Counted from the first letter of the stretch, positions 29,735 to 39,467 are shown. The stretch is DNA of 64,000 nucleotides from an uncultured Gammaproteobacteria bacterium (GCA_937967995.1 CALBTB010000005.1:186001-250000), one strand, 5' to 3'. Program-made: numbers and translations. The notes: generated from the letters alone by a model not told the origin.

Positions 29735-31108
29735 ATGAAACCGACTTCCACCAGGACCGAGACCATCGCCGCACTGGCGACACCGGCCGGTCGTGGTGGT
29801 GTCGGTATCGTGCGCGTCTCCGGCCCACTGGCCAAAACCATTGCCGATGCCATGCTAGGACAGTGTCCGGCGCCGCGCTATGCGGATTACACATCATTTA
29901 AATCAGCCAACGGTGAGATTATCGATCAGGGTCTGGCCCTGTATTTTGCCGCGCCGCATTCCTTTACCGGCGAAGACGTCCTCGAACTGCACGGCCATGG
30001 TGGGCCGGTGGTCATGGACATGTTATTGCGACAGGTGGTGTCACTGGGCGCGCGGCTGGCGCGGCCCGGTGAGTTTTCCGAACGCGCTTTTCTGAATGAC
30101 AAACTGGACCTGGTGCAGGCCGAGGCCATTGCGGACCTGATCGATGCCGGCTCGGAGCAGGCCGCGCGCACCGCCATGCGATCCCTGCAGGGGGCATTTT
30201 CAAACGCGATTCATCAACTGGTCGATGGTGTAACAAGGTTGCGGGTCTATGTCGAAGCTGCCATGGACTTTCCCGAGGAAGAGATCGATTTTCTCAGTGA
30301 AGGTAATGTGGCGCAGCAGGTCGACACCCTGCAGTCATCACTGGCAAATATTTTACAACAGGCCCAGCAGGGCAGCCTGATTCGCGAAGGTATCAATGTG
30401 GTGTTAGCCGGCCGGCCCAATGCCGGTAAATCCAGTTTACTCAATGCCCTGTCGCGTCAGGAGGCCGCCATCGTCACGGATATTCCCGGCACCACGCGGG
30501 ACATCGTCAAACAGGAAATCATGCTGGATGGCTTGCCACTGCATATTCTGGATACGGCGGGATTGCGTGAAAGTCAGGACGTGGTGGAACAGGAAGGGAT
30601 TCGGCGTACCTGGCAGGCCATCGAACGGGCCGACCTGTTGTTATTACTGGTGGATGATATCGTCGGGCTCGAAGACACGGAGCGTGACGTACTGGAAAAA
30701 CTGCCCGATCACCTGCCGGTGATCGTTATATATAATAAGTGTGATGAGAGTGGTCGGCCTGCCGGTGAGATGGCATCACTGCACATCGCGAAGCGTGATT
30801 TACAGGCGGTCGCTATCAGCGCGAAAATGAGCGATGGACTGGACACGCTGGTGGCATACATCAAGGCGGCGGCGGGCATGCGGACCAGTGGCGAAGGCAG
30901 TTTCATGGCACGGCGCCGGCACCTGAGCGCCCTGCAAATTGCACAACAGCATCTGGGGCAGGCGCAGCAAATGGCGCAATCAGGACAGGGCGAACTGGTG
31001 GCGGAAGAATTGAAACAGGTCCAACAGTCGCTTGGCGAAATTACCGGAGAGGTAAGCAGTGATGATCTGCTGGGTGAAATCTTCAGTTCGTTTTGTATCG
31101 GCAAATAA
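29735..31108 (+). CDS. mnmE: tRNA modification GTPase MnmE
   Basis: MnmE with MnmG modifies U34 of tRNAs to (carboxymethyl)aminomethyl-uridine. The 457-residue protein has the N-terminal folate-binding domain ([21 protein letters not shown]), a helical domain, and an inserted G domain with [14 protein letters not shown] (about 225), DIPGTTRDI and DTAGLRE. It ends with the catalytic FCIGK C-terminus. ATG 29735 is two bases after yidC. The usual following gene, mnmG, is absent here; instead a lipoprotein gene overlaps its end. Confidence 0.97.
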   Translation: MKPTSTRTETIAALATPAGRGGVGIVRVSGPLAKTIADAMLGQCPAPRYADYTSFKSANGEIIDQGLALYFAAPHSFTGEDVLELHGHGGPVVMDMLLRQVVSLGARLARPGEFSERAFLNDKLDLVQAEAIADLIDAGSEQAARTAMRSLQGAFSNAIHQLVDGVTRLRVYVEAAMDFPEEEIDFLSEGNVAQQVDTLQSSLANILQQAQQGSLIREGINVVLAGRPNAGKSSLLNALSRQEAAIVTDIPGTTRDIVKQEIMLDGLPLHILDTAGLRESQDVVEQEGIRRTWQAIERADLLLLLVDDIVGLEDTERDVLEKLPDHLPVIVIYNKCDESGRPAGEMASLHIAKRDLQAVAISAKMSDGLDTLVAYIKAAAGMRTSGEGSFMARRRHLSALQIAQQHLGQAQQMAQSGQGELVAEELKQVQQSLGEITGEVSSDDLLGEIFSSFCIGK

Positions 31109-32156
31109 ACTGTTACCGATCGCCTTGCTGCTGCTTACGTTACCCGCCTGTAGCAGTCTCGATTATTACAGCCAGGCGATTAATGGCCATTTCGAATTAC
31201 TATCCAGAGAAAAACCCATTGACGACATTCTTGCCGATACCAACACGCCGGGTGAATTACGCCAGAAACTGACACTGGCTTTAAAAGTACGCGCATTTGC
31301 CAGTCGTGAACTTAGTTTACCCGACAATGACAGCTATACCACGTATGCAGACCTGCAACGTCCGTTTGCGATCTGGAATGTGGTCGCGACACCGGCCTAC
31401 TCCATAGAACCACAGCGCTGGTGTTACCTGTTTGTCGGTTGTCTCAGTTACCGTGGTTATTTTGATAAACAGGAGGCCCTCGACCTGGCGCAACAGTTAA
31501 AGCAGGAAGGCAAAGACGTTATCGTCAGCGGCGCCGCTGCCTATTCAACACTGGGCTGGATGGACGATCCGTTGCTTAACACCATAGTTGAACGCAGTGA
31601 AACGTCCATGATAGGCATTATTTTTCACGAACTGGCACATCAGGTGGTGTATGTGGATGGCGATACGGAGTTTAACGAAGCCTTTGCCACCGCCGTCGAA
31701 GTGGAGGGATTACGACGCTGGTATACGTCACAGGATAATCTCGATGTGTACACGCAATTCCTGCAACGAAAACAGTACCGCCATAAAATATTCAGTAAAA
31801 TGCATGCAGCACGCGAAGCGCTAAAAGCACTGTATGCACGGCAAGTAACGAATGATGAAAAACAAACGGGCAAGCAGGACGTATTTCGTGATCTTGCACA
31901 ATGGTACCGGCAATGGCGCAAGCAACACGATTATGCGGGTTTTGACGAGTGGATGAACCAGGATCTCAACAATGCGCACCTGGCGCTGATCGCCACCTAC
32001 CAGGAAAAAGTGCCGAACTTTCTGGCCGCCCTGCAATCTGTTAACAATGACATGCCACAGTTTTTCGCCCTGGTCGAAAAAATGGCACAGATGGATAAAA
32101 CGGCGCGCCACGACACACTCTCACAATACAGGCAAACGGACTATGCGACACATTAA
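31062..32156 (+). CDS. Lipoprotein zinc aminopeptidase-like protein (COG4324 type)
   Basis: A 364-residue predicted outer-membrane or periplasmic metalloprotein. It has a lipoprotein signal (LLLLTLPAC, lipobox Cys), then [23 protein letters not shown], the characteristic start of this putative aminopeptidase family, and a zinc site HELAHQ in [23 protein letters not shown]-like [10 protein letters not shown] supplies the third ligand. Substrate is unknown. The start ATG 31062 follows GGAGAGG by nine bases, and the gene overlaps the end of mnmE by 47 bases in another frame. Confidence 0.83.
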   Translation: MICWVKSSVRFVSANKLLPIALLLLTLPACSSLDYYSQAINGHFELLSREKPIDDILADTNTPGELRQKLTLALKVRAFASRELSLPDNDSYTTYADLQRPFAIWNVVATPAYSIEPQRWCYLFVGCLSYRGYFDKQEALDLAQQLKQEGKDVIVSGAAAYSTLGWMDDPLLNTIVERSETSMIGIIFHELAHQVVYVDGDTEFNEAFATAVEVEGLRRWYTSQDNLDVYTQFLQRKQYRHKIFSKMHAAREALKALYARQVTNDEKQTGKQDVFRDLAQWYRQWRKQHDYAGFDEWMNQDLNNAHLALIATYQEKVPNFLAALQSVNNDMPQFFALVEKMAQMDKTARHDTLSQYRQTDYATH

Positions 32157-33318
32157 AGCGATGAATAAAGTCAAACTGATTTCCCTTGTCCCGGTGCTAT
32201 GGGCGTTGGCAGCGTGCGGTATCAATCCGGTCACCGGTGAACGTGAGATTCAACTGGTTTCGCAGCAAAGTGAAATAGAATTAGGTCAGAAGAATTATGG
32301 TTCACTGCAACAGTCGCAGGGAGGTAGCTATGAAGTAGACGTGTCCCTGAGTCGTTATGTGAATGAAGTTGGTCAGCGGGTTGCGGCCGTGGCGGATCGC
32401 AAATTACCTTATGAATTCGTGGTAGTGAATAACTCGGTGCCAAACGCATGGGCGCTGCCCGGTGGAAAAATCGGTATCAACCGGGGCCTGTTAACCGAGC
32501 TGCGCAATGAAGCGGAACTGGCGGCTGTACTGGGTCACGAGGTAGTGCACGCAGCGGCACGACACAGTGCCAAAAAAATGGAAACCGGCATGGCCATGAA
32601 TCTGGGCCTGATCGCGCTGGGTGTATCGTTACGTGATAAACAGGAAGGCCAGGCGCTGATGGTGGCGGGAAGTGTGGGTGCGGCGCTGCTGGGACAGAAG
32701 TACAGTCGCGATGCCGAACTGGAATCAGACCGCTACGGCATGGAGTATATGGTCAAAGCGGGATACGACCCGCAAGGTGCAGTGACATTACAGGAAACGT
32801 TTTTACGCCTGTCAAAAGGGCGTAACCCAAACTGGCTGGAAGGCCTGTTTGCCAGTCATCCCCCGTCACAGGAACGGGTGGAAGCAAATCGTCGTTATGC
32901 GGCACAACTGACGCGGCCGGGATTGACGCTGGGTGAACAACGTTATCGCCAGCGAATTGCCGCGCTGGTGAAAGACATCCCTGCCTATAATAAATACGAT
33001 GAAGGCCGTGCCGCGCTGGCCAAAAAGAATTACAGCCGGGCTATGGAGCTGGCGAACCAGGCCATTGCACATGAACCACGCGAAGCCTTATTTCATGCCC
33101 TGAAAGGCGATATTTACCAGGCACAGAATAATCACAACACCGCCGTACAGCATTACCAGACCGCCATTCAGTATAACCCGAACCTGTTTTATTATTATTT
33201 AAAGCGGGGCATGAGCTACCGGCAACTGGGTGACCGGGTTAAAGCGCGCGCTGATTTGCAACGCAGTTACCAGTTACTGCCGACCAAGGAAGCGGCCGAT
33301 GCATTGCGCGCGTTGTAA
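32143..33318 (+). CDS. M48 family metallopeptidase lipoprotein with TPR tail
   Basis: This 391-residue protein resembles periplasmic BepA/LoiP-type M48 proteases involved in outer-membrane quality control. It has a lipoprotein signal ending LAACG, the fold segment VPNAWALPGGKIGINRGLL, the zinc motif GHEVVHAAARH (about 130-140), and SRDAELESDRYGMEYM with the third ligand. Two or more TPR-like repeats from about 300 follow (YDEGRAALAKKNYSRAMELA, HALKGDIYQAQNNHNTAVQHY). ATG 32143 overlaps the previous stop; ATG 32161 is an equally good start. It forms an operon with the upstream lipoprotein. Confidence 0.88.
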   Translation: MRHIKAMNKVKLISLVPVLWALAACGINPVTGEREIQLVSQQSEIELGQKNYGSLQQSQGGSYEVDVSLSRYVNEVGQRVAAVADRKLPYEFVVVNNSVPNAWALPGGKIGINRGLLTELRNEAELAAVLGHEVVHAAARHSAKKMETGMAMNLGLIALGVSLRDKQEGQALMVAGSVGAALLGQKYSRDAELESDRYGMEYMVKAGYDPQGAVTLQETFLRLSKGRNPNWLEGLFASHPPSQERVEANRRYAAQLTRPGLTLGEQRYRQRIAALVKDIPAYNKYDEGRAALAKKNYSRAMELANQAIAHEPREALFHALKGDIYQAQNNHNTAVQHYQTAIQYNPNLFYYYLKRGMSYRQLGDRVKARADLQRSYQLLPTKEAADALRAL

Positions 33319-33332
33319 ATTTTTCCCGGCCA

Positions 33333-33737
33333 TCACGATTCGTCTTTTTTAAACAGCGAATCAAATTTTTCCTTCGCCTTATCGTAGTCCGATTTACTTG
33401 CAGTCGATTCCGTCGCGTTGTTATCAGCCTGTGCCGACTGATCATCACCAAACAGGGATTTGAGTTTTGCCATGGCATCGTCGCTGTTATCCTTTTGCTG
33501 ATGATCAAACGCACCGGCTACGGGTCGAAAATAGTGACAAAAATTGGCAACCTCCACATCTCGGGCCGGTTCGGCCAGATCGTGATCGCATTTGTCCGAA
33601 ATACGGGGATTATAAAAACGGCATAAGCGACACACATGCAGGTCGGCGTGACACGCCGTGCACTGTTGCAGGCGAGTGAACGGCAGAGGAATGTCCTTGA
33701 GAGAGGCGCCGCAGCGCCAGCATACCAGCCCGCCCAT
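33333..33737 (-). CDS. Small zinc-ribbon protein, function unknown
   Basis: The 134-residue protein has an N-terminal metal-binding part with C6-x2-C9 (CWRC), C26-x2-C29 (CTAC), C36-x2-C39 (CRLC), then C50 and C67. That suggests one or two zinc ribbons. The C-terminal 60 residues are acidic and Lys-rich (SDYDKAKEKFDSLFKKDES) with low complexity. It is soluble, without a signal. Similar small zinc-ribbon proteins exist in gammaproteobacteria, but I know no established function. It converges on the M48 gene and follows the GGDEF/EAL gene 30 bases away. Confidence 0.75.
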   Translation of the reverse strand: MGGLVCWRCGASLKDIPLPFTRLQQCTACHADLHVCRLCRFYNPRISDKCDHDLAEPARDVEVANFCHYFRPVAGAFDHQQKDNSDDAMAKLKSLFGDDQSAQADNNATESTASKSDYDKAKEKFDSLFKKDES

Positions 33738-33767
33738 GGTTCGCTCCGTTAAGATCAGGATAAACTG

Positions 33768-36158
33768 TCAGCGTTGCCAATGTTTCAGGGCAATGACTTT
33801 GTCGTCTTTTGCGACGCGGGTCAAGGGGGCAGGACGGTGCAGGTGGAATCCCTGCACAAAATTAATGCCGATTTTACGTAACTGGGCGTAAGCTTCCTCG
33901 GTTTCGACGCATTCCGCCACGGTCTTGATGCCCATGATCTGGCCCAGCTCATGAATGGAGCGCACCATAGCGAAGTTGATGGGGCTGTGTTCGATATCGC
34001 GAATAAAGCCGCCATCAATTTTCAGGTAATCCACCGGCAGGTTTTTCAGGTAAGCAAACGAGGACAGGCCCGAGCCGAAATCATCCAGGGCAATTTCACA
34101 ACCGATGGAACGTAGCGACTGGGTGAACTTCACGGCCTCGGCAAAATTGGCCACCGCGGCGGTTTCGGTGATCTCAAAACAGATGCTTTTGGGATAAACA
34201 TCATGGCGCTTGAACAGATCCAGAATAAACGGTGTCAGGCGTTCGTCACCGATGGATTTACCGGACAGGTTGATATTGAACTGCGCGTGCGGATTTTCCA
34301 TGATGATGTGTTTATAGGACTTGTTGCACAACAGGTTTTCAATCACCCAGCGATCGATGTAATCAATCAGTCCGTAACGTTCGGCCGCGGGCAGGAAGGC
34401 GCCCGGGGTAATAATTTGTTCCTCTTCTTGCAGGCGTAACAGCACTTCAAATTTCTGCGCTTCGCTGTTGGCATTGACCGGGACAATGCGTTGCAGGTAG
34501 AGCTCGAATTTGTTTTCCGAGATGGCGTCATTGAGGCGCGATATCCAGAATAATTCACCCTGGCGTTGTGCCACCGCCTGGTCCTGTTCTTCATGAATAT
34601 GAATACGATTTCGACCCAGATCCTTGGCGCTGTAACAGGCGATATCTGCGTCACGAAGAATGTCGGTGACCGTCAGTCCATTGTAAGTAATTGACACCAG
34701 GCCGATACTGGCACCGATTTTAAAGGTGTTCTCATCCCAGACGAAATTGAACTGACTGATATCAGTAATGATATTGTTGGCAAGCTCCACCGCGCGATCC
34801 GTATCGCAATCGTATAACAGGATGCCGAATTCATCACCGCCAAAGCGGGCCACCAGGTCGGAACCACGAACGTTATTCGTCAGAAAATGCGCGACCTGTT
34901 TCAACAGTGCATCACCGGCGATATGGCCGCTGACATCATTCACTACCTTGAACTGATCAAGGTCGATATACAGAAACGCATGTTGTTCATCGTTTTCGGT
35001 GGAACTGATGGCGTCTTCCAGGCGACGCTCAAATTCATGCCGGTTTATCAGGCCGGTTAACCCGTCATGCTTGGCCTGGAAGGTAAGTTTGCGCGACATT
35101 TCACGGCGCTCGGTAATATTACGGAAAGTGATCACACTGCCGTTGACTTTATTTTCCACAAAAATCGGCGCAGCGGAAATCTGTACCGGGACATGGCGTC
35201 CATCGGGCTTAATCAGCGAAATATTATCGTATTCAAAGGTGACGACACCCCTGGAAAGGCAGTTTTCCAGAAAGCCGTTGTAAGGCAAAAGCGTATCTTC
35301 GTTGATTAACTTGCATATCTCGATCAGGCGCCGGCCTCTGGCTTCTGCATTGTTTACACAGGTCATGATCTCGGCAGCTGCATTCATGTAGGTAATACGG
35401 CCCATGTGATCAGTGGTTATGATGCCGTCGCTCAAAGATTCAAGAATACTGTCAAGACGATTGCGTTCCTGCAGGACTTCGTTGCTTTTTTCTTCCACGG
35501 TTTCCAGCATCTGCATGAAGCCGGTCTTGAGCTTGTCAATTTCGTCGAGACTTTTTGCGGGTTTTTCTGCAGCACCTTCATCGGACATGCTGTCCAGTAA
35601 CGCACTGAGTTTGACGATGGGATCGGTAAAGCGTTTTTGCAAAGCAAATGCCAGTGCAAACGACATAACCAGTGTTATCAGGAAAATGGCGGAGGTGATC
35701 AGTAACTGTCGGTTGATATCATTTTTTAGATCATGCGTCGACAGATTGATCGTGACATGACCATAGCGTTGTCCTTTGTACATGACTGGCAGGTCAAAAC
35801 CAATCACATCACTGGTCAGGATATCAAGCAAACGATCCTTGTCGACAACGGAAATATCTGTCTGGCCATATCGAAACGCAGGTTGTTCGTCGTTGCTATA
35901 AACAATAAAGCCCCTGATTTCTCGAAAGGCATCGAAGTGACTGGTAATGTCGGAAGCCACGTCCACATCGCCGAGCGTCAGCAGTCTGACAAAGTCAGTG
36001 GAAAGTGCATTAATCGTGGACTGGGCTTCGGCCTTTTTTGCCTGTTGAAATCCACGAATGTCGATGACGGTCGTGACAAGTGAAGTAATCACCAGCGTGA
36101 TCAGGGCAACACTGAATATCAGCAGGGTGAGTTTGAAGCGAATTGAGAGATTAAACAT
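33768..36158 (-). CDS. Membrane-bound PAS-GGDEF-EAL cyclic di-GMP protein
   Basis: The 796-residue protein may both make and break cyclic di-GMP. Two membrane helices (about 9-30 and 150-172) flank a periplasmic sensor domain, followed by a HAMP segment and a coiled coil. A PAS domain follows (about 235-350, DSILESLSDGIITTDHMGRITYMN). The GGDEF domain has an intact GGDEF at 440-444 and an RxxD I-site RGSD at 431-434. The EAL domain has EVL in place of EAL at 571-573 and DDFGSGLSSFAYLK and QGFHLHRP near the end. Most other EAL metal ligands appear present, so activity is possible. It is 12 bases downstream of the rhodanese gene. Confidence 0.9.
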   Translation of the reverse strand: MFNLSIRFKLTLLIFSVALITLVITSLVTTVIDIRGFQQAKKAEAQSTINALSTDFVRLLTLGDVDVASDITSHFDAFREIRGFIVYSNDEQPAFRYGQTDISVVDKDRLLDILTSDVIGFDLPVMYKGQRYGHVTINLSTHDLKNDINRQLLITSAIFLITLVMSFALAFALQKRFTDPIVKLSALLDSMSDEGAAEKPAKSLDEIDKLKTGFMQMLETVEEKSNEVLQERNRLDSILESLSDGIITTDHMGRITYMNAAAEIMTCVNNAEARGRRLIEICKLINEDTLLPYNGFLENCLSRGVVTFEYDNISLIKPDGRHVPVQISAAPIFVENKVNGSVITFRNITERREMSRKLTFQAKHDGLTGLINRHEFERRLEDAISSTENDEQHAFLYIDLDQFKVVNDVSGHIAGDALLKQVAHFLTNNVRGSDLVARFGGDEFGILLYDCDTDRAVELANNIITDISQFNFVWDENTFKIGASIGLVSITYNGLTVTDILRDADIACYSAKDLGRNRIHIHEEQDQAVAQRQGELFWISRLNDAISENKFELYLQRIVPVNANSEAQKFEVLLRLQEEEQIITPGAFLPAAERYGLIDYIDRWVIENLLCNKSYKHIIMENPHAQFNINLSGKSIGDERLTPFILDLFKRHDVYPKSICFEITETAAVANFAEAVKFTQSLRSIGCEIALDDFGSGLSSFAYLKNLPVDYLKIDGGFIRDIEHSPINFAMVRSIHELGQIMGIKTVAECVETEEAYAQLRKIGINFVQGFHLHRPAPLTRVAKDDKVIALKHWQR

Positions 36159-36170
36159 GTTCCACTGCCG

Positions 36171-37055
36171 CTATGGTGAGGGGTACGTTATCGGCAGGGA
36201 TTCATCGTTACCCCATTCAAACCAGGCACCATCATAAACTGACACATCGTAATCAAGATGACGCAGAATAAAATAAGTCAGTGCGGATTGTTTGCCCTTG
36301 TTGCAGTAAGTAATGACCCGTTTGTCTTTGTAGGGCAGGTATTGGGCGGCTAACTGGTTATCCGATAAAAACCGGTTAACGCTGTCACTCTGAAAATAAT
36401 TATCATCCCAGGGAATATTCACCGCATTGGGAATATGTCCCGAGCGACGTGCAATGGATTTTTTACCGATGAATTCTTCATGGCTGCGTGAATCTATAAT
36501 ACTTACATCCGGGTTAAGGATCGCCAGCTGCATGGCGGTTTTGCTGGTAATGCGCCGATGCTGAATGGTCGGCACATACTGGCCCGGTTTGCGATGATTG
36601 GGTGTGGTTTCGGTCTGATAGTCCATGGACCACAGGCGCATACCGCCATCCATTACGGAAACTCGCTGGTGACCAAATACTTCCAGAACCCAGAAAAAGC
36701 GTGCTGCATCGATCAAATTGCCTTCGTCATACAGAACGATGTGATCGTCATGCGCCAGTCCGTGCTCACTAAACAACTTACCGATGTGATGAATATCGGC
36801 AACTCGTGAGTGGTTACCGGTAGGTATAAAGGTGCGATCGACATCGATATTGATGGCGCCGGGGATATGTCCCTGTTTGTATTTATGTGGCTGGCGCGCA
36901 TCGATGACCAGGATTGCATTGGTCGCCAGTTGTTGTTTAACCCATTGCGGTGAAACCATCACCGGGACAGCTGCGCTGTTACTGGCAGCAAACAACCAGA
37001 CAGGCAGGAGACTCAGGCACAGGCCTAATACATACTTATAATAAGGTAATGACAT
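36171..37055 (-). CDS. Exported two-domain rhodanese (sulfurtransferase)
   Basis: Thiosulfate:cyanide-type sulfurtransferases move sulfane sulfur through a persulfide cysteine. The 294-residue protein has a signal peptide (cleavage near LFAAS) and two rhodanese domains. The N-terminal one has lost its cysteine (LYDEG, D110). The C-terminal one keeps CNKGKQSA with C251 as the catalytic residue, in the usual catalytic-plus-inactive arrangement. Being exported, it acts in the periplasm. It is followed closely by the GGDEF/EAL gene. Confidence 0.88.
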   Translation of the reverse strand: MSLPYYKYVLGLCLSLLPVWLFAASNSAAVPVMVSPQWVKQQLATNAILVIDARQPHKYKQGHIPGAINIDVDRTFIPTGNHSRVADIHHIGKLFSEHGLAHDDHIVLYDEGNLIDAARFFWVLEVFGHQRVSVMDGGMRLWSMDYQTETTPNHRKPGQYVPTIQHRRITSKTAMQLAILNPDVSIIDSRSHEEFIGKKSIARRSGHIPNAVNIPWDDNYFQSDSVNRFLSDNQLAAQYLPYKDKRVITYCNKGKQSALTYFILRHLDYDVSVYDGAWFEWGNDESLPITYPSP

Positions 37056-37118
37056 GTCATACTAATATAACGGCAGAATGACAGGGATAGTTGAGGTTTA
37101 AGGATGGGTGGGCATAAA

Positions 37119-37143
37119 AAAAGGGCAACCGGGTTGCCCTTTT
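37119..37143 (-). terminator. Terminator of the 75-residue protein gene
   Basis: An 11-base-pair perfect stem (AAAAGGGCAAC / GTTGCCCTTTT) with a CGG loop is followed leftward by further U residues. It lies 22 bases after the stop of the small gene at 37166. Confidence 0.88.
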
Positions 37144-37165
37144 GTAAGATGAAATAAAGCGTGCT

Positions 37166-37393
37166 TCAGGCGATCTTGCCGAACTTGGGCTCCATCAGCA
37201 TTTCGGCCCAGAACACCTTGTCGGGTTCCTTGGCGCCGAGTTCCGCGGCTTTTTTCACTGCTTCGCCGTAGGTCATTTCACCGTCGAGGCGACCGCGCTC
37301 GAAACCACGGCGTAGTTTCCAGCCAACGCAATAGCCTTTGTCAGCGGCTTTTTTGGATAAAGAATCTGCTTTGTTTTGAAATACACCTGCCAT
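37166..37393 (-). CDS. Small basic/acidic helical protein, function unknown
   Basis: A 75-residue soluble protein starting MAGVFQNKADSLSKKAADKGY, containing CVGWKLRRGFERGRLDGEMTYGEAVKKAAELGAKEPDKVFWAEML. No signal or membrane segment. A strong ribosome site (GGAGAAAG) and a terminator right after it show a real, probably well-expressed monocistronic gene. I cannot assign a family. Confidence 0.72.
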   Translation of the reverse strand: MAGVFQNKADSLSKKAADKGYCVGWKLRRGFERGRLDGEMTYGEAVKKAAELGAKEPDKVFWAEMLMEPKFGKIA

Positions 37394-37444
37394 TGTCTTT
37401 CTCCTTCAAAAATGGTCAGACACATCTTGAGGCGCAAAAGTATA

Positions 37445-38464
37445 CTACTCACTGCTCATCGCAGCTACTATTGCCAGCTCGCCCGGCCGTACTGAATTCA
37501 CGTCGAATTTTTTGGCCGCTGCCGCCATTCGCGTCAGGGCGGACTTGATGGGCATAGCCGGTTTGGTCTCGCCTTTTTTGGCGCGATGAAAGCGCACCGG
37601 GTTAATGCGCGCCACCACGTAAGTACGTAAATACGGGGATTTAAAGCCTTTTTTCTGTAGCTTGTCGATAATCTTTTTGACCTGAGTATCGATGTCCATG
37701 AGTCGGGACGCATAATCCTCTCGCTCCCGCAGGCTGACCGGTAGCGTACGATCACTGAAGCGGTCCACCTTTTTCAGAAATGACGTATAGGCACCACCGG
37801 CAAAACGCTTGTTCTGTGCGTAGATAATGCCCAGGGTCAGGAATTCCGGCGCCTCAAAATGTTCCGCAAAGGCAGACTCTTTGGTGCGCGGTTTGGTCTC
37901 GGCCAGGTTACGCGCCATGCGGATGACTTCCAGGCTGCGGTCCTTGACGTTGTGCGCCTTCTCGGTGTTGAGCGCCAGAATGCGGTAGGCAAGCGCTTCG
38001 TCCGGCGAAATTAATGTGGTAATTTGTTGTAATCCAAGAACTTTTGCTGCCGCTAGCCGGTGTCGGCCATTGGGTGTCCAGAGCCGTCCATCCTCGCCGC
38101 GTACGACAATCAGCGGGTCGAGAAACGACCCCGCCTCGTCGATTTTTTCCGCCAGTCGTTTGGTGTGGGTGGGCGAGAGATCACGCTGAAACGGTGTCGG
38201 CTGGATGGCCTTCAAGGGTAGCGAGGCCAGTAGCACCGGGCGCCCGGACAGGGGTTCAGCATAGGCACCGATGGCGGCACCCCCGGCGGCATGGACTTCA
38301 TCGACCAGCGGGGCAATCTGCTTTTGGTCCAGCCCTAACAGGATCTGGCCGGACTGAAGGCCGCGCTGCTTTTTACTTGGGGCGAGTTTGCCGCGCGCCG
38401 TGGCCTTCTTTTTTGCTGTCTTTTTACGGACGGCCTTTTTTTTGGCTTTTTTACGCGCCGCCAT
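37445..38464 (-). CDS. ParB/Srx-fold protein with Lys/Ala-rich histone-like tail
   Basis: The 339-residue protein starts with a Lys/Ala/Arg-rich tail (about 3-33, AARKKAKKKAVRKKTAKKKA), like histone H1-type bacterial proteins. Residues about 75-175 form a ParB N-terminal/sulfiredoxin-like domain: LPLKAIQPTPFQRDLSPTHTKRLAEKIDEAG, and TPNGRHRLAAAKVLGLQ in the place of the ParB GERR box. That fold binds nucleotides. The C-terminal part (from 180) is helical. It is not chromosomal ParB, which would show a distinct GERRxR box and HTH. It could be a nucleoid-associated CTPase-like or ATP-binding protein; function unknown. Confidence 0.72.
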   Translation of the reverse strand: MAARKKAKKKAVRKKTAKKKATARGKLAPSKKQRGLQSGQILLGLDQKQIAPLVDEVHAAGGAAIGAYAEPLSGRPVLLASLPLKAIQPTPFQRDLSPTHTKRLAEKIDEAGSFLDPLIVVRGEDGRLWTPNGRHRLAAAKVLGLQQITTLISPDEALAYRILALNTEKAHNVKDRSLEVIRMARNLAETKPRTKESAFAEHFEAPEFLTLGIIYAQNKRFAGGAYTSFLKKVDRFSDRTLPVSLREREDYASRLMDIDTQVKKIIDKLQKKGFKSPYLRTYVVARINPVRFHRAKKGETKPAMPIKSALTRMAAAAKKFDVNSVRPGELAIVAAMSSE

Positions 38465-38476
38465 GTTCAGTCAGCT

Positions 38477-38869
38477 TCAGTCATCTTCCGGCACACCCTG
38501 CCATAACATTTCATAACCAAGCTCATAGGTCTCATCACAGTAATCGAGTAGTGCAGTGAATTTCTTTTTAAAGGTTTCGTCGGCATGGGATTTTTCATGC
38601 TGCTCAAAGGACTGCCAGTAAGTCATAATGACAATGTGGTCTTCGGTCATTTTCTTTGAGTCAAAGGAACCTTCATCGGAAATAAAGCCGGTGTACTTAT
38701 ACACCTGGCCGCCAATAAAACCGCCCTTGTCATCGCCATAGGTGTTTTTGACAACATTACACATTTCACCCAGCGCCAGCTCCACATCGGAAACCGTCAC
38801 GCCCTCTTTGAGCTTGACAACATTAAACAGCATGACACAGCCAAACGGAATGGTTATGGGATGGAACAT
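38477..38869 (-). CDS. Dimeric alpha/beta-barrel (ABM-like) protein
   Basis: A 130-residue protein with the pattern MLFNVVKLKEGVTVSDVELALGEMCNVVKNTYG, then IVIMTYWQSFEQHEKSHADETFKKKFTALLDY. This recalls ferredoxin-like dimeric barrels of the antibiotic-biosynthesis monooxygenase superfamily. The W-S-F-xx-H-E-x-S-H motif is typical of these barrels. An active-site assignment is not possible, and roles range from oxygenases to haem-binding proteins. ATG 38869 has GGAGA upstream. It sits 13 bases before the ParB-like gene and is likely co-transcribed. Confidence 0.65.
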   Translation of the reverse strand: MFHPITIPFGCVMLFNVVKLKEGVTVSDVELALGEMCNVVKNTYGDDKGGFIGGQVYKYTGFISDEGSFDSKKMTEDHIVIMTYWQSFEQHEKSHADETFKKKFTALLDYCDETYELGYEMLWQGVPEDD

Positions 38870-39007
38870 GGTACTCTCCTGTTATTGAATCTGTATTCGA
38901 AATGGTAATTCGGTTAAACTTTATCGTTTATTATAGTACTGGTATTAGGCGGGATTTGATACCGCCACCTGTAACTATTTAACATTTCATTTAAGGTGTC
39001 ATATTTC

Positions 39008-39391
39008 TTGAGTCAACAATCATTAGATCATGAAGAACGCGGTGAGCTGGTCACGATGGTGCTTGATGTATTTCAGCACTGGGGTGTGCCTAAAGAGGCG
39101 CAGCCGGTCCTGCTGGGATTACCGGAAAAGACGGCACCACGTACGCTGTTAAAATATCAGCAGGGCACACCCTTTCCCAATGAAGCGGACTTCATTGCAC
39201 ATGCGGAAATCATTCTCAAGATTTACCGTGCCGTGCAGACACTGTTTCCCGGTAACGCCAACATGGCCAACTACTGGATGAGTACCGACAGCTACCAGTT
39301 CAACAACCATTGTCCGCTGGAAGTCATGTACCAGAAAGGACTGGCAGGGATGCAGGAAGTACTGGATCACATAAACGGTGATAGCTGGTAA
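39008..39391 (+). CDS. Antitoxin-like protein of the Xre/MbcA/ParS group, no toxin adjacent
   Basis: The 127-residue product resembles MbcA/ParS-type antitoxins. The C-terminal part has LFPGNANMANYWMSTDSYQFNNHCPLEVMYQKGLAGMQEVLDHI, comparable to the toxin-binding domain that normally ends in a Pxxxxxxx-G-x-x-V-x-x-L pattern. An N-terminal helical part precedes it. I chose TTG 39008, with AAGGTG nine bases upstream; GTG 38996 is an alternative. RES-domain toxins usually lie right after such genes, but here the next gene is a small lipoprotein. It may be an orphan or a regulator. Confidence 0.6.
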   Translation: MSQQSLDHEERGELVTMVLDVFQHWGVPKEAQPVLLGLPEKTAPRTLLKYQQGTPFPNEADFIAHAEIILKIYRAVQTLFPGNANMANYWMSTDSYQFNNHCPLEVMYQKGLAGMQEVLDHINGDSW

Positions 39392-39440
39392 AGCCAGCCC
39401 TTCATTCAGGCAGCATTCACTCACTTATATATAAGTTAGC

Positions 39441-39461
39441 CTCCTGTTAACTCGACAGGAG
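39441..39461 (+). promoter_or_regulatory. Hairpin masking the ribosome site of the His-rich lipoprotein
   Basis: A perfect seven-base-pair stem (CTCCTGT / ACAGGAG, loop TAACTCG) pairs the whole AGGAG ribosome site, six bases before the ATG at 39468. No U tract follows, so it is not a terminator. It could limit translation unless melted or bound by a regulator. Confidence 0.55.
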
Positions 39462-39467
39462 TGCATC

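Noticed and set aside
39423..39436. Palindrome ACTTATATATAAGT upstream of the His-rich lipoprotein
   Set aside because: It could be an operator, but AT-rich palindromes arise easily around -10 elements and nothing else supports it.
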